Source of the DNA: an uncultured Clostridia bacterium
GTDB taxonomy: Bacteria > Bacillota > Clostridia > Christensenellales > Borkfalkiaceae
Assembly: GCA_944346885.1 (NCBI GenBank)
Contig: CALVMR010000001.1
Coordinates: 25,884-89,883, forward strand
DNA: 64,000 nt
Direction: 5' to 3'
Numbering within the stretch: the first letter of the stretch is position 1; each line of letters starts with the position of its first letter. The notes below the pieces were generated by a model. The model was given only the letters and a program-made list of their open reading frames with translations, was not told the origin of the DNA and made no database searches. The position numbers and the translations under genes are program-made. Below are positions 45,359 through 54,650 of this stretch, one piece after another.

Positions 45359-45442
45359 GCGGCGTTTGCAGCGTTTTCCGCGGCGTGCGGCGTTTGCAGC
45401 GTTTTCCGCGGCAGGCGGCGTTTGCAGCGTTTTCCGCGGCAG
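45359..45442. repeat. Three tandem 28-bp repeats between the U32 gene and mutS2
   Basis: Units 45359-45386, 45387-45414 and 45415-45442 differ only in the last two bases. Each starts GCGGCGTTTGCAGCG and ends with CCGCGG. A related fragment precedes them and the array ends in a T5 run. Confidence 0.92.
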
Positions 45443-45490
45443 GCGGCTTTTTATAAAACATGTTGATTTTTGTAGTGCGGAGTGCGTGCG

Positions 45491-47881
45491 ATGGACGGCG
45501 TTGTATCGGAAAAATTAGAACTGAACAAGATCCTTGCGGCGGTTTCGGCGGGGGCGGTGTTGGAGCGCACGAAGCAGGCGCTCATGGCGCTGCAACCTGC
45601 CGCGGAACCCGAAGAGGCGGAGCGTTTGCTCGCTTTGACGGAGGAGGCGCAAACGGCGCTGTATACGGCGGGGTGCGGCAGGGTCGAGGCGTATCCGCCC
45701 CTCGGCGACAGTTTGGAGCGCGCCGCAAAGGGGGCGCCGCTTAGCTGCGGCGAGTTGCTTGCGGCGGCGGCGCTGCTGCGCTCGGCGCGCACGGCGTACG
45801 GCGGCGTGCAGGCGCTGGGCGAGGGCTTTCCGCTGCTTGCGGATATCGTGCGCGGGCTGCGGTTCGACGCCGTTTTGGAGGAGGAGATCGGCGCGTGCAT
45901 TCTCTCCGAGGAGGAGGTGAGCGACAGGGCGAGCGCCGAATTGTACCGCATCCGTTCCAACATCCGTTCGCTCAACGAGCGCATCCGCGCCCGCCTGTCG
46001 GAGGCGGTTTCCGGCAGCGAGGCAAAGTACCTGCGCGAGGGGATTGTGACCATGCGCGACAACCGTTACGTTCTTCCCGTCCGCGCCGAGTACAAGGCGA
46101 AGGTGCGCGGGTTCGTGCACGACCGTTCCGCCAGCGGTGCCACCTTTTTTATCGAGCCGGAATATATTTTGGAGATGAACAACGAACTGCGCGAGCTTGC
46201 CGCCGTGGAGCGGGAGGAGGTGGAGCGCATTCTGGCGCAGCTTTCCCGCCGCGTCGGCGCTCTGTACGAAGAGCTTTCGGAGGACGTTTCCCGCCTTGTG
46301 GCGCTGGATACCGCCTTCGCCAAGGCGGAATTCGGGTACCGCGGCAACTGCGTCCGCCCCGTTCTTTCCCGCAGCGGGGAGATCGCCGTCGTCAAAGGGC
46401 GGCACCCGCTGCTGGATCCGCGCACGGCGGTGCCCGTCTCTCTTTCGCTGGGCAAGACCTGCCGCTTTTTGCTCGTTTCCGGGCCGAATACGGGGGGCAA
46501 AACGGTCACGTTGAAGATGTGCGGGCTGTTCTGTTTGATGGCGGCGTGCGGGTTGTTCGTGCCCGCGGCGGAAGGAACGGTGCTTTCGGTCTTTTCCAAG
46601 GTGTTTTGCGACATCGGAGACGCGCAGTCGATCGAAGAGGATCTCTCCACCTTTTCTTCGCACATCAAAAACGTGATCCGCATCACGCAGCAGGCAGACG
46701 AGGGGAGTTTGGTGCTCATCGACGAGCTCGGCGGCGGAACGGACCCGGAGGAGGGGCAGGCGCTTGCGGGCGCGGTGCTCTCCTATCTGCTTTCGCGCGG
46801 GTGTCGCGGCATCGTGACCACGCATTATACCGCGCTCAAAGAGTTCGCTTATGCCGAAGAGGGCATTGAAAACGCGAGCATGGAATTTGACCAAAACACG
46901 CTGCGCCCGCTGTATCGCCTCAAAGCAGGGGTGCCGGGCAGCAGCAATGCCATTGCCATTTCGCGCAGGCTGGGGCTTGCGGAGGAGATCTTGCAACGGG
47001 CGGTGTTAAATCTCTCCGAGGGCGGAAGAAAGTTTGAAAACGTGCTGCGCGCCGCCGAAAGCAGCCGCATCGAAGCGGACGCCGCAAAGGCGGAGGCGGA
47101 GCGGCTGCGGGCGGAGTGGAGCAAAAAACTTGCCGAAACGGAGGCGGAGCGTTCGCGGCTTGCCGCCGAGCGGGAAAAGGTTGCCCGTATGGCGCGTGCG
47201 GAGACGCGCCGCGCCGTCAACGAGCGTGCCGCGCGGGCGGAGGAGCTGCTGGCGGAAATGGAAAAGCTGGCAAAGTTGCAGGAGCCGACGCAGGCAGACC
47301 TTATCCGCGCACGTACGCTGAAAAATAAGATCGAAGATACCGCCTACGCGCTGGAAGCGGAGGAGACCGCCGCTCCCCGTGCCCGCGTGCCCGTCGATCC
47401 CGCCGCTGTGCGCGCGGGAGACAGGGTGTTTGTTCCCGCTTTCGGCGATGAGGGCACCGTGCTTTCCGTCAACGCGAGGAAGGGGGAAGCGGCGGTGCAG
47501 TGCGGCGGCATGCGCATGAACGTAAAACTCGGCAGTCTGCTCACGGCGCAAAGCGCGGAGCCGCGCGCCGCGGGGAGCGGCGAAAAGCAGAAGCCCGCGC
47601 AGGTGCAGGTGGTGCGCCGCGTTGCCCCCGCCGCGGAGGCGAAAACGGAACTGAACGTCATCGGCTGCACCGTTTTGGAGGCGGTGCAGGAGGTAGACGC
47701 CTTTTTAGACCGCGCCGCCTTGGCGGGGTTGGAGGAGGTGCGCATCATCCACGGCATGGGAACGGGCAGGCTGCGCGAGGGCATCCGCAGGCATCTGCGC
47801 GGGCATCCGCATGCGGCGTCTTTCCGCGGCGGCGTTTACGGCGAGGGGGAGAGCGGCGTCACCGTCGTAACGCTCAAATGA
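45491..47881 (+). CDS. mutS2: Endonuclease MutS2
   Basis: 796 residues. MutS-like core without the mismatch-recognition domain: Walker A GPNTGGKTVTLK near residue 335, Walker B LVLIDELGGGTDPEEGQAL near residue 410, then a coiled-coil insertion rich in Glu/Arg/Ala (about 520-620) and a C-terminal Smr nuclease domain (LNVIGCTVLEAVQEVDAFLD, IIHGMGTGRLREGIRRHL). In Bacillota it acts on collided ribosomes and branched DNA. Start at ATG 45491 with GGAG eight bases before; a GTG at 45482 overlaps that GGAG. Confidence 0.96.
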   Translation: MDGVVSEKLELNKILAAVSAGAVLERTKQALMALQPAAEPEEAERLLALTEEAQTALYTAGCGRVEAYPPLGDSLERAAKGAPLSCGELLAAAALLRSARTAYGGVQALGEGFPLLADIVRGLRFDAVLEEEIGACILSEEEVSDRASAELYRIRSNIRSLNERIRARLSEAVSGSEAKYLREGIVTMRDNRYVLPVRAEYKAKVRGFVHDRSASGATFFIEPEYILEMNNELRELAAVEREEVERILAQLSRRVGALYEELSEDVSRLVALDTAFAKAEFGYRGNCVRPVLSRSGEIAVVKGRHPLLDPRTAVPVSLSLGKTCRFLLVSGPNTGGKTVTLKMCGLFCLMAACGLFVPAAEGTVLSVFSKVFCDIGDAQSIEEDLSTFSSHIKNVIRITQQADEGSLVLIDELGGGTDPEEGQALAGAVLSYLLSRGCRGIVTTHYTALKEFAYAEEGIENASMEFDQNTLRPLYRLKAGVPGSSNAIAISRRLGLAEEILQRAVLNLSEGGRKFENVLRAAESSRIEADAAKAEAERLRAEWSKKLAETEAERSRLAAEREKVARMARAETRRAVNERAARAEELLAEMEKLAKLQEPTQADLIRARTLKNKIEDTAYALEAEETAAPRARVPVDPAAVRAGDRVFVPAFGDEGTVLSVNARKGEAAVQCGGMRMNVKLGSLLTAQSAEPRAAGSGEKQKPAQVQVVRRVAPAAEAKTELNVIGCTVLEAVQEVDAFLDRAALAGLEEVRIIHGMGTGRLREGIRRHLRGHPHAASFRGGVYGEGESGVTVVTLK

Positions 47882-47945
47882 GAGGTTTGCTTGTTCCGAA
47901 GCCGAATGCGCAAAAACAGACGGTCGCAAAAAGAACGGACGGGGC

Positions 47946-48045
47946 AAAGCTGCGGTTGCAAAACGGCGGACGCTTTTCCAGCGACGGTATTTGCGGCGGA
48001 AACGTCTGTGTAAAGCGGCGGTTGCAAAACGGCGGGCGCTTTTCC
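47946..48045. repeat. 34-bp direct repeat, 66 bases apart
   Basis: 47946-47979 and 48012-48045 share 32 of 34 positions (core CGGTTGCAAAACGGCGG). The 311-base gap between mutS2 and the next gene holds no recognised gene. Confidence 0.85.
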
Positions 48046-48192
48046 GCGCAGAACGATCTCGTGCTCCGATAAGCTCCGCCCGCGGGCGGAGAGAGCCGCT
48101 CTTCGCCTCGCATAAACCGCTCTCCGCGCGAATATAGTACAGCGGAACGCTGCGCCGTTCCGCCGCATATTCTGCACGGAGAGGATGGAGAG

Positions 48193-48909
48193 GTGAAGGG
48201 AAAAACAAAACTTGCGCTGGTCACAAACATCTGCCTTGCGCTGTTGGTGGCGGCGGTCGCCGCCGTCTGTTTTTTGCCTGCGGGCGTGCCCGCGGCGTCG
48301 CTTTCGGAGAAAGTTTATTACAGCGGAGACAGAGACGGCTGCCGCGTTTCGTTGATGTTCAACGTCTATTCGGGCGGGGAGTACGTGGGCGGCATTTTGG
48401 CGGCGCTGCGCGAATACGGCGTGCGGGCGACCTTCTTTTTGGGCGGGTGCTGGGCGGATGACAACGCCGCGCTCGTCAAAGAGATTGTCGCGGCAGGGCA
48501 TGAATTGGGGAACCACGGCTATTTTCATCGGGAACAGGACAAACTCTCTTATGAGGAGAACGTGCAGGAGATCGCCTCCTGCGGAGAGCTGCTGAATACG
48601 CTGACGGGAGAGTCTGTTTCCCTCTTCGCGCCGCCGTCGGGGGCGTATTCCGAACAGACGGTGCGCGCCGCAAACGGGCTGGGGTATCGCGTGATCCTCT
48701 GGTCGAAGGATACGATCGACTGGCGCGACCGCGACGCCACGCTCATTTACCGCCGCGCCACGGAGAACGTGCAGGGCGGGGATTTGGTGCTCATGCACCC
48801 GACGGCGGAAACGTTGGAGGCGCTGCCTGCGGTGTTGGAGCACTATATCCGGTTGGGGCTGCTGCCGAGCGCCGTTTCTGATACCATTGCGGGCGTGCAA
48901 AAAACATAG
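48193..48909 (+). CDS. Polysaccharide deacetylase-family protein, YlxY-like
   Basis: 238 residues. N-terminal membrane anchor or signal (residues 8-30), then a NodB-like domain. The NodB Asp-Asp motif (TFDD) is replaced by MFNV (55-58) in LMFNVYSGGEY; the His pair is present in GNHGYFH; the fold signature TFFLGGCW and a terminal LMHPTAETLEALP are seen. This combination resembles the sporulation protein YlxY (TIGR02873-like), where the first Asp is also not conserved, so catalysis as a deacetylase is doubtful. Starts at GTG 48193. Adjacent to an M16 peptidase, as ylxY is next to mlpA/ymxG in Bacillus. Confidence 0.82.
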   Translation: MKGKTKLALVTNICLALLVAAVAAVCFLPAGVPAASLSEKVYYSGDRDGCRVSLMFNVYSGGEYVGGILAALREYGVRATFFLGGCWADDNAALVKEIVAAGHELGNHGYFHREQDKLSYEENVQEIASCGELLNTLTGESVSLFAPPSGAYSEQTVRAANGLGYRVILWSKDTIDWRDRDATLIYRRATENVQGGDLVLMHPTAETLEALPAVLEHYIRLGLLPSAVSDTIAGVQKT

Positions 48910-48985
48910 CAAGCCGCCCCGCGGGCGTTTGCTTTTTGTTTCGGCGCGCGGCGGCACGGCAATTTTTGCCGCGGGCATGCTGCGG

Positions 48986-49078
48986 GGGGGGCGGAAATAA
49001 AATCTGCCGCAGGACGGGGCGGGGAATACATTCTGCCGCAGGGGCTTCGGGGCGGAAAATACATTTTGCCGCGGGCGC
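48986..49078. repeat. Three imperfect ~30-bp repeats before the M16 gene
   Basis: Units of the form GGGGCGGAAAATACATTYTGCCGC recur at about 48988, 49016 and 49048. Confidence 0.75.
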
Positions 49079-49126
49079 ATAGGCGCGCTGCGGCGTTCGG
49101 ATCGAAAAAAAAGGAGAAAGATCGTC

Positions 49127-50377
49127 ATGCAAAAAAACACGTACGGAAAAACATTTGCAAGCGGGCTGCGGCTCGTCGTAAAACACATGGAGGGGCTGCT
49201 TTCGGTCAGCATGGGGGTGCTCGCGGGGGCGGGCTCTTCCATGGAGAGCGCCGCGCAAAACGGCATTTCGCATTTTCTCGAACATATGATGTTCAAAGGG
49301 ACGGACAAGCGTTCCGCCTTTGAAATATCCGACGCGATGGATCGGATCGGGGCGCAGGTGAACGCTTTCACTTCAAAAGAACTTACTTGCTATTACGCCA
49401 AAGCAACTTCCGACCACGCGGCGGAGGCGTTTGCCGTGCTCTCCGATTTTGTGCTCTGCTCCATATTTCCGCAGGAGGAGATGGAGCGGGAAAAGGGGGT
49501 CGTGCTCGAAGAGATCGCCATGAACGAGGACACGCCCGACGATTTATGTTTGGATGTGCTGGCGGAGGCGTACTTCGGCAAAGAGGGGTACGGGCGCACC
49601 ATTTTGGGCCCCGCCGAAAACGTGAAAAACTTTTCGCGCGAAGACTTGTTTGCCTATGTGCGCGGGCGGTACGCGCCCGAAAATCTGGTCGTTTCCTTTG
49701 CGGGCAACATCACGCCCGAAGAGGCGGAAGCGCTCGTTGAAACGTACTTTGAACCGCTGCTGCGCCGCCGCACCGCCGCCGCGGCGCCGCGCGCGTATGC
49801 GCCCTGCGGCGGCAGCCTGTTCCGCGGCAAAGATATCGAGCAAGCGCATATTGCGTTTGCCTTCCCCGCGCCCGCGCGCGACGATGCGTACAGCGATGCG
49901 GTGCAGGTCGCAAACATCGTGCTTGGCGGGGGGATGAGCTCGCATCTGTTCCAGCGAGTGCGCGAGCAGATGGGGCTGGCGTATACCGTCTATTCGTATC
50001 TTACTTCGTACGCCGAGGGCGGCGTGCTAACGGTGTATGCGGGCGTCAACCCCGCCAACGTTCGAAAGGCGCAGCGGGCGATCTTTGAGACCGTCGAACA
50101 GTTTTGCGGGAATGCTTTGAGCGACGCCGAATTTGCCCGCGGCAAAGAACAGCTCAAATCCACCCTGATCTTGGGGCAGGAGAGTACGGCGTCGCAGATG
50201 ATCCTTTACGGAAAGCGCATGCTCTTCAACGGCGACGTTTTGGATTTTGAAGGGCGCATCGCCCGCATCGAGGCGCTCACCAAAAAAGAGGTTTCGGAGG
50301 CGGTCATGCGCAGCTTTGGGGAAGGAGTGCGCGCCGCGGCGATCGTCGGCAAGGTGAACGAGCCGCTCGTTCTGTGA
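49127..50377 (+). CDS. M16 family zinc peptidase (YmxG/MlpA-like)
   Basis: 416 residues, two M16 halves. The inverted zinc motif HFLEH is at residues 49-53, with the distal Glu in EEIAMNEDTPDD. The second half has GGGMSSHLFQRVREQMGLAYTVYS, the family's R-Y signature region. Homologues resemble mitochondrial processing peptidase; in Bacillus the gene lies near pnp and ylxY. It follows the YlxY-like gene after a repeat-rich gap; GGAG before the ATG. Confidence 0.94.
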   Translation: MQKNTYGKTFASGLRLVVKHMEGLLSVSMGVLAGAGSSMESAAQNGISHFLEHMMFKGTDKRSAFEISDAMDRIGAQVNAFTSKELTCYYAKATSDHAAEAFAVLSDFVLCSIFPQEEMEREKGVVLEEIAMNEDTPDDLCLDVLAEAYFGKEGYGRTILGPAENVKNFSREDLFAYVRGRYAPENLVVSFAGNITPEEAEALVETYFEPLLRRRTAAAAPRAYAPCGGSLFRGKDIEQAHIAFAFPAPARDDAYSDAVQVANIVLGGGMSSHLFQRVREQMGLAYTVYSYLTSYAEGGVLTVYAGVNPANVRKAQRAIFETVEQFCGNALSDAEFARGKEQLKSTLILGQESTASQMILYGKRMLFNGDVLDFEGRIARIEALTKKEVSEAVMRSFGEGVRAAAIVGKVNEPLVL

Positions 50378-50456
50378 TCGGCATTTTTAAAGATCCGCCG
50401 CGGCGATCGGCTATTTTTTCCATAAAATAAACAATTTTTTAAACTTGCATAGTACT

Positions 50457-50942
50457 ATGTGTGACAAAATTGAGGGGTTTCCGCCCGAATATACGGCGGA
50501 TAGCCGCGTGCTCATCCTCGGTAGTTTTCCTTCGGTGGCAAGCCGCAAACAAAACTTTTATTACGGCAACAGGCAAAACCGTTTTTGGAAAATGCTGTTT
50601 TCCTTTTTTAAAGAACCGCCCTGCGAGGCGGTCGAGCAAAAGCGCGCGTTTTTGCGCGCGCACGGCGTGGCGCTGTGGGATATCGTGCAGCGGTGCGAGA
50701 TCGCGGGGTCGGCGGATGCTTCCATCCGCGCCTATGAGATCGCCGATATCCCCGCGCTGCTCAAAGCCGCGCCCGTGCGCGGCATTTTGCTCAACGGTGC
50801 GGCGGCGTACAATATTTTTTGCGAACGTTACGCCGCGATCGGCGTGCCGTATTTCCGCATGCCGTCTACAAGCCCCGCCAACCCGCGTTACAGCGAGCAG
50901 GCATGGCACGCCGCCTTGGCTGCGCTGTTCAACCGCGGCTGA
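50457..50942 (+). CDS. DNA-deoxyinosine glycosylase (uracil-DNA glycosylase superfamily)
   Basis: 161 residues. The N-terminal region DSRVLILGSFPSVASRKQNFYYGNRQNRFW is characteristic of the MUG/hypoxanthine-DNA glycosylase branch (TIGR04274-like), and the C-terminal MPSTSPANPRYS matches the second active-site motif. It would excise deaminated adenine (hypoxanthine) from DNA in base-excision repair. Start uncertain: ATG 50457 chosen; a TTG at 50445 is possible and no good ribosome-binding site is seen. Followed by an AlkD-like gene, giving a small repair cluster. Confidence 0.88.
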   Translation: MCDKIEGFPPEYTADSRVLILGSFPSVASRKQNFYYGNRQNRFWKMLFSFFKEPPCEAVEQKRAFLRAHGVALWDIVQRCEIAGSADASIRAYEIADIPALLKAAPVRGILLNGAAAYNIFCERYAAIGVPYFRMPSTSPANPRYSEQAWHAALAALFNRG

Positions 50943-51040
50943 GACGGCGCGCGCCCATTTTTTTGCACGGAAAGGCGACTGATCCGCGGCATAAGAACAT
51001 GGCAAACAAATATTACGGTTTGCATTACGGGAGGAGTGCG

Positions 51041-51739
51041 ATGGTATCGTACGAAGAGCTGCTTGCGGCGCTCGAAAAATACAGGGACGAGCAGTTCCGC
51101 GCGTTCAACGAGCGGATCGTAAACGTGCCGCCCGGCAGCAGCGTCGGGGTGCGCACGCCGCAGCTGCGCGCCTTCGGCAGGCAGCTGATCGGCGGGGCGG
51201 GGTTCGATTTGGACGCGCTGCTTTCCTTTCCGAACGAGGTGTACGAGGTGCGGCTGCTCAAATGCTTCGCCGTCGCCACCGTAAAAATGCCCTTTTCCCG
51301 CAGGGTGGCGTACATCGACCGCTGCCTTTCGGTGATCGATGGATGGGCGGTGTGCGACCTGTTTTGTTCCACGCTCAAAGAGATCCGGCGGCACCGTGAA
51401 GAGTTTTTTCCGCGCATCGAAGGGTATGTTGCGGCGGGCAGCGAATTTTCACAGCGGTTCGGTTACGTTGTGCTGCTGGGCTCTTATATGGAGGAGGAAT
51501 ACCTGCCGCGCATATTTTCGCTGCTGCGGCAGCTTCGCCCGCAGTATTTTTACGCGCGCATGGGCGCGGCGTGGCTGCTTGCCGAAGTGCTCGTAAAATT
51601 TTTTGACCGCGGCGTGCGGTTTTTGGAAGAGGGGTCGTTGGATAAGCAAACGCACAACAAAGCCATCCAAAAGGCGCGGGAAAGTTACCGCCTGACGCAA
51701 GAGCAAAAAAATTTCCTGAAATTTTTAAAAAAGGGATGA
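51041..51739 (+). CDS. DNA alkylation repair protein (AlkD-like HEAT-repeat glycosylase)
   Basis: 232 residues, all-helical HEAT-like repeats. Start at ATG 51041 behind a strong GGGAGGAG; the in-frame ATG at 50999 lacks one. The N terminus SYEELLAALEKYRDEQFRAFNERIV, then GVRTPQLRAFGRQL, DGWAVCDLFCSTLK (catalytic Trp/Asp region of the AlkD family) and the C-terminal DKQTHNKAIQKARESYR. AlkD removes bulky or cationic alkylated bases without base flipping. Its end is close to tex. Confidence 0.92.
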   Translation: MVSYEELLAALEKYRDEQFRAFNERIVNVPPGSSVGVRTPQLRAFGRQLIGGAGFDLDALLSFPNEVYEVRLLKCFAVATVKMPFSRRVAYIDRCLSVIDGWAVCDLFCSTLKEIRRHREEFFPRIEGYVAAGSEFSQRFGYVVLLGSYMEEEYLPRIFSLLRQLRPQYFYARMGAAWLLAEVLVKFFDRGVRFLEEGSLDKQTHNKAIQKARESYRLTQEQKNFLKFLKKG

Positions 51740-51810
51740 AATCCGAAGCGTTTTATGGTACAATATTCAAAGACGGTTCCGCCGCAGCGTGCGGAACAAG
51801 CGGAGATGCT

Positions 51811-53997
51811 ATGGATATTCTGAAAAAACTGACGGAGGAGTTCCCTTCCGTCCGCGCCGACAGGGCGCAGAACATCGTAAACCTGATCGACGAGGGGAAC
51901 ACCATTCCCTTTATCGCGCGCTACCGCAAAGAGATGACGGGCGGGATCGACGACCAGCTGCTGCGCGCGTTCAACGACCGCCTTACATACCTGCGCAATT
52001 TGGAAAAGCGCAAAGAGGAGATCGCCGCTTCCATAGAGGAACAGGGCAAGATGACGGAGGAGATCCGCGCCGCGCTCGCCGCCGCCTCCACGTTGACCGA
52101 AGCGGAGGATATCTACCGCCCGTATAAGCAGAAGAAAAAGACGCGCGCGAGCATCGCCGTCGAACGTGGTTTGCAGCTGCTGGCAGACTTTTTGCTGGCG
52201 CAGGAGAAAGGGGCGGACGTTTTTGCGGAGGCGGAAAAATACGTCAGCGAAGAGAAGGGCGTTGCGACCGCCGCGGATGCGCTGGCGGGCGCCAAGGATA
52301 TCATCGCCGAGATCGTTTCCGACGACGCCAACGTGCGCAAAAAGCTGCGCAATCTCTATCAGCGCAACGGAGAACTCGTTACCCGCTGCGTAGACGCCGA
52401 AAAGGAAGGCGCCAAAACGTACGAAATGTACGCCGATTACAGCGAGCCCGTCGCCGAGATCAAAAGCCACCGCGTGCTGGCGATCAACCGCGGCGAAAAA
52501 GAGGGCTTTCTCAAAGTGCGCATAGCCGTCAACGAAGAGATCGCCAAGCGCATCGCCTGCGCGGGGTACTGCAAAGACGGCGGCGAAAGCACGCGGCTGG
52601 TGCAGGAAGCGGCGGAGGACGGCTGCACCCGTCTGCTGTTCCCTTCCGTAGAGCGGGAGATCCGCGCCGAATTGACGCAGGCGGCAAGCGAGCAGGCGAT
52701 CAAGATGTTTGAGGTGAACTTGCGCCCGCTTCTCATGCAGCCGCCCGTAAAGGATAAGATCACGATGGGGTTGGACCCCGCGTACCGCACCGGCTGCAAG
52801 ATCGCGGTGGTAGACGGTACGGGCAAGGTTTTGGATAAAACGGTGATCTATCCCACGCCGGGGCCCAAGCAGAACGTGCCCGCCGCCAAAGAGGCGCTCA
52901 AAGCGCTCATAGAAAGGTACGGCGTGGAGGTCGTTTCCATCGGCAACGGCACCGCGTCCAAAGAGAGCGAGATCTTTGTGGCGGAACTCATCAAAGAGGT
53001 CAAAGAAGAGACGGGCAGGGAGGTTTCGTACGCGGTGGTATCCGAAGCGGGCGCTTCGGTGTATTCGGCAAGCCCGCTCGCCGCCGAAGAATTTCCCGAT
53101 TTCGACGTGGCGGAACGCAGCGCCGTTTCCATTGCGCGCCGTTTGCAGGACCCGCTCTCCGAACTCATCAAAATCGACCCCAAGTCCATCGGCGTGGGGC
53201 AGTACCAGCACGACATGGATAAAAAACGGCTGGATTTCGTTTTGGCGGGCGTGCTGGAAGATTGCGTGAACAGCGTCGGCGTAGACGCAAACACCGCAAG
53301 CGTTTCGCTGCTGCGGTACGTGGCGGGGCTGAATGCGGGCGTGGCTAAAAATATCGTCGCTTACCGCGAGCAGAACGGGAAGTTTACCGACCGCAAGCAG
53401 ATCTTAAAAGTGCCCAAGCTCGGAGAAAAGGCGTTTGTGCAGTGCGCGGGTTTTTTGCGCATCACCGACGGAGACAACATTTTGGATAATACCGCCGTGC
53501 ACCCCGAATCGTACGAGGCGGCGGAAAAACTTTTGAAGCTGTTCGGCTACACCGATGCAGACGTAAAGGCGAACGCCATCGGCGATCTTCCCAAAAAGGT
53601 GAAAGAATACGGCGAGGCGCGCGCCGCCGAAGAGGCGGGGCTGGATGTGCCGACGTTGAAAGACATTGTTGCCGAGCTCATCAAACCGGGGCGCGACGTG
53701 CGCGATTCGCTGCCCAAACCCGTGCTCCGCAGCGACGTGATGGATATCAAAGACCTCGCGGCGGGCATGGAATTGGTCGGTACGGTGCGCAACGTCGTCG
53801 ATTTCGGCGCGTTCGTGGATATCGGCGTGCATCAGGACGGATTGGTGCACCTCTCCGAGATCACCGACCGCTATGTGCGGCACCCTTCGGACGTGCTCAA
53901 AGTGGGGCAGCGCGTCACCGTGTGGGTCAAGGAAGTGGACCTGAAAAAGAACCGCATTTCCCTTACGATGAAAAAGCCGCGCGCCAAAGCGCAGTAA
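51811..53997 (+). CDS. tex: S1 RNA-binding protein Tex, copy 1
   Basis: 728 residues. Tex N-terminal helical region (DILKKLTEEFPSVRADRAQNIVNLIDEGNTIPFIARYRKE), YqgF-like domain (GLDPAYRTGCKIAVVDGTGKVL near residue 315), helix-hairpin-helix region (GLNAGVAKNIVAYREQNGKF and VPKLGEKAFVQCAGFLRI) and C-terminal S1 domain (GTVRNVVDFGAFVDIGVHQDGLVHLSEI). Start ATG 51811 with GGAG; an upstream in-frame ATG at 51736 overlaps the AlkD stop but lacks family sequence. A second, diverged copy ends the window (63413-64000). Confidence 0.96.
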   Translation: MDILKKLTEEFPSVRADRAQNIVNLIDEGNTIPFIARYRKEMTGGIDDQLLRAFNDRLTYLRNLEKRKEEIAASIEEQGKMTEEIRAALAAASTLTEAEDIYRPYKQKKKTRASIAVERGLQLLADFLLAQEKGADVFAEAEKYVSEEKGVATAADALAGAKDIIAEIVSDDANVRKKLRNLYQRNGELVTRCVDAEKEGAKTYEMYADYSEPVAEIKSHRVLAINRGEKEGFLKVRIAVNEEIAKRIACAGYCKDGGESTRLVQEAAEDGCTRLLFPSVEREIRAELTQAASEQAIKMFEVNLRPLLMQPPVKDKITMGLDPAYRTGCKIAVVDGTGKVLDKTVIYPTPGPKQNVPAAKEALKALIERYGVEVVSIGNGTASKESEIFVAELIKEVKEETGREVSYAVVSEAGASVYSASPLAAEEFPDFDVAERSAVSIARRLQDPLSELIKIDPKSIGVGQYQHDMDKKRLDFVLAGVLEDCVNSVGVDANTASVSLLRYVAGLNAGVAKNIVAYREQNGKFTDRKQILKVPKLGEKAFVQCAGFLRITDGDNILDNTAVHPESYEAAEKLLKLFGYTDADVKANAIGDLPKKVKEYGEARAAEEAGLDVPTLKDIVAELIKPGRDVRDSLPKPVLRSDVMDIKDLAAGMELVGTVRNVVDFGAFVDIGVHQDGLVHLSEITDRYVRHPSDVLKVGQRVTVWVKEVDLKKNRISLTMKKPRAKAQ

Positions 53998-54019
53998 AAA
54001 CAAAAAATTGTGCGTGCGT

Positions 54020-54055
54020 GCATTCTTTTGCCCGCCGCGGAATAAAAAAGAATGC
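54020..54055 (+). other. Hairpin between tex copy 1 and acpP copy 1
   Basis: A 10-bp stem (54020-54029 with 54046-54055) with a 16-nt loop; no T run. It may be an mRNA-processing or attenuation structure. Confidence 0.5.
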
Positions 54056-54080
54056 AAAACACAGGAGGATCATGGTAGGT

Positions 54081-54308
54081 ATGTTTGAAAAGGTGCGCGA
54101 AATGCTCGCAAAGCAGCTGAACATTTCCAAGGACGTAATCAAACCGGAGAGCGATGTGGTCAAGGATCTGGGAGCAGATTCTTTGGACGTGGTGGAACTG
54201 CTCATCTCGTTGGAGGATAATTACGGCGTTTCCATTCCTGATGACGACATGGCGAATCTTAAAACCGTGCAAGACATCGTGAGCATGCTGGAAAAGCTGG
54301 AAAAGTGA
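54081..54308 (+). CDS. acpP: Acyl carrier protein, copy 1
   Basis: 75 residues. The phosphopantetheine attachment Ser34 lies in DLGADSLDVVELL. It shuttles acyl chains in fatty acid synthesis. I chose ATG 54081 (MFEKV): the upstream ATG 54072 is only 3 bases from AGGAGG, while the paralogue at 63.3 kb, where the upstream ATG is out of frame, uses the same longer spacing. About three residues in four match that second copy. Confidence 0.96.
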   Translation: MFEKVREMLAKQLNISKDVIKPESDVVKDLGADSLDVVELLISLEDNYGVSIPDDDMANLKTVQDIVSMLEKLEK

Positions 54309-54357
54309 TCCCGCCCGTTTTGCGGCGGATGCGGCAAACGACCAAAAGCCGATAAGG

Positions 54358-54382
54358 GCCCGCGTGTTCGCCGCGGGCTCTT
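54358..54382 (+). terminator. GC-rich hairpin after acpP copy 1
   Basis: A 7-bp stem (54358-54364 with 54372-54378) followed by TCTT. The remaining bases to the tRNA promoter hold no gene. Confidence 0.5.
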
Positions 54383-54525
54383 AGCGGTGCGTTTTTGCTG
54401 CGGCTTTGCGTCCGCAAAAGGAGAGGCGCGCCGCGCTTTTTTGGCGGGGCAGGTTTTTTGTTTTGCGCGTTTTGCCGCTGCGGTAAAAAACACATCGGAT
54501 TTTTTAAAAAACAGGCGAAAACAAC

Positions 54526-54554
54526 TTGCCAAGCCCTCGCATTTATGCTATAAT
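54526..54554 (+). promoter_or_regulatory. Promoter of tRNA-Glu
   Basis: TTGCCA (54526-54531), 17-nt spacer, TATAAT (54549-54554). Confidence 0.9.
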
Positions 54555-54573
54555 CATTGAGCATTTTGAAAAA

Positions 54574-54648
54574 GGCCTCATGGTCAAGCGGTTAAGACGT
54601 CGCCCTCTCACGGCGAAAACCGGGGTTCGAGTCCCCGTGGGGCTACCA
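54574..54648 (+). tRNA. tRNA-Glu (anticodon CUC)
   Basis: 75 nt with encoded CCA. Acceptor GGCCTCA pairs with TGGGGCT; anticodon stem TCGCC/GGCGA with loop CTCTCAC gives anticodon CTC; T arm CGGGG-TTCGAGT-CCCCG. Confidence 0.95.
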
Positions 54649-54650
54649 CA

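Noticed and set aside
54574..54648. tRNA-Glu as attachment site of an integrated element
   Set aside because: No integrase and no repeated tRNA 3' end were found within the window, so it stays only a hypothesis in the tex-acpP finding.
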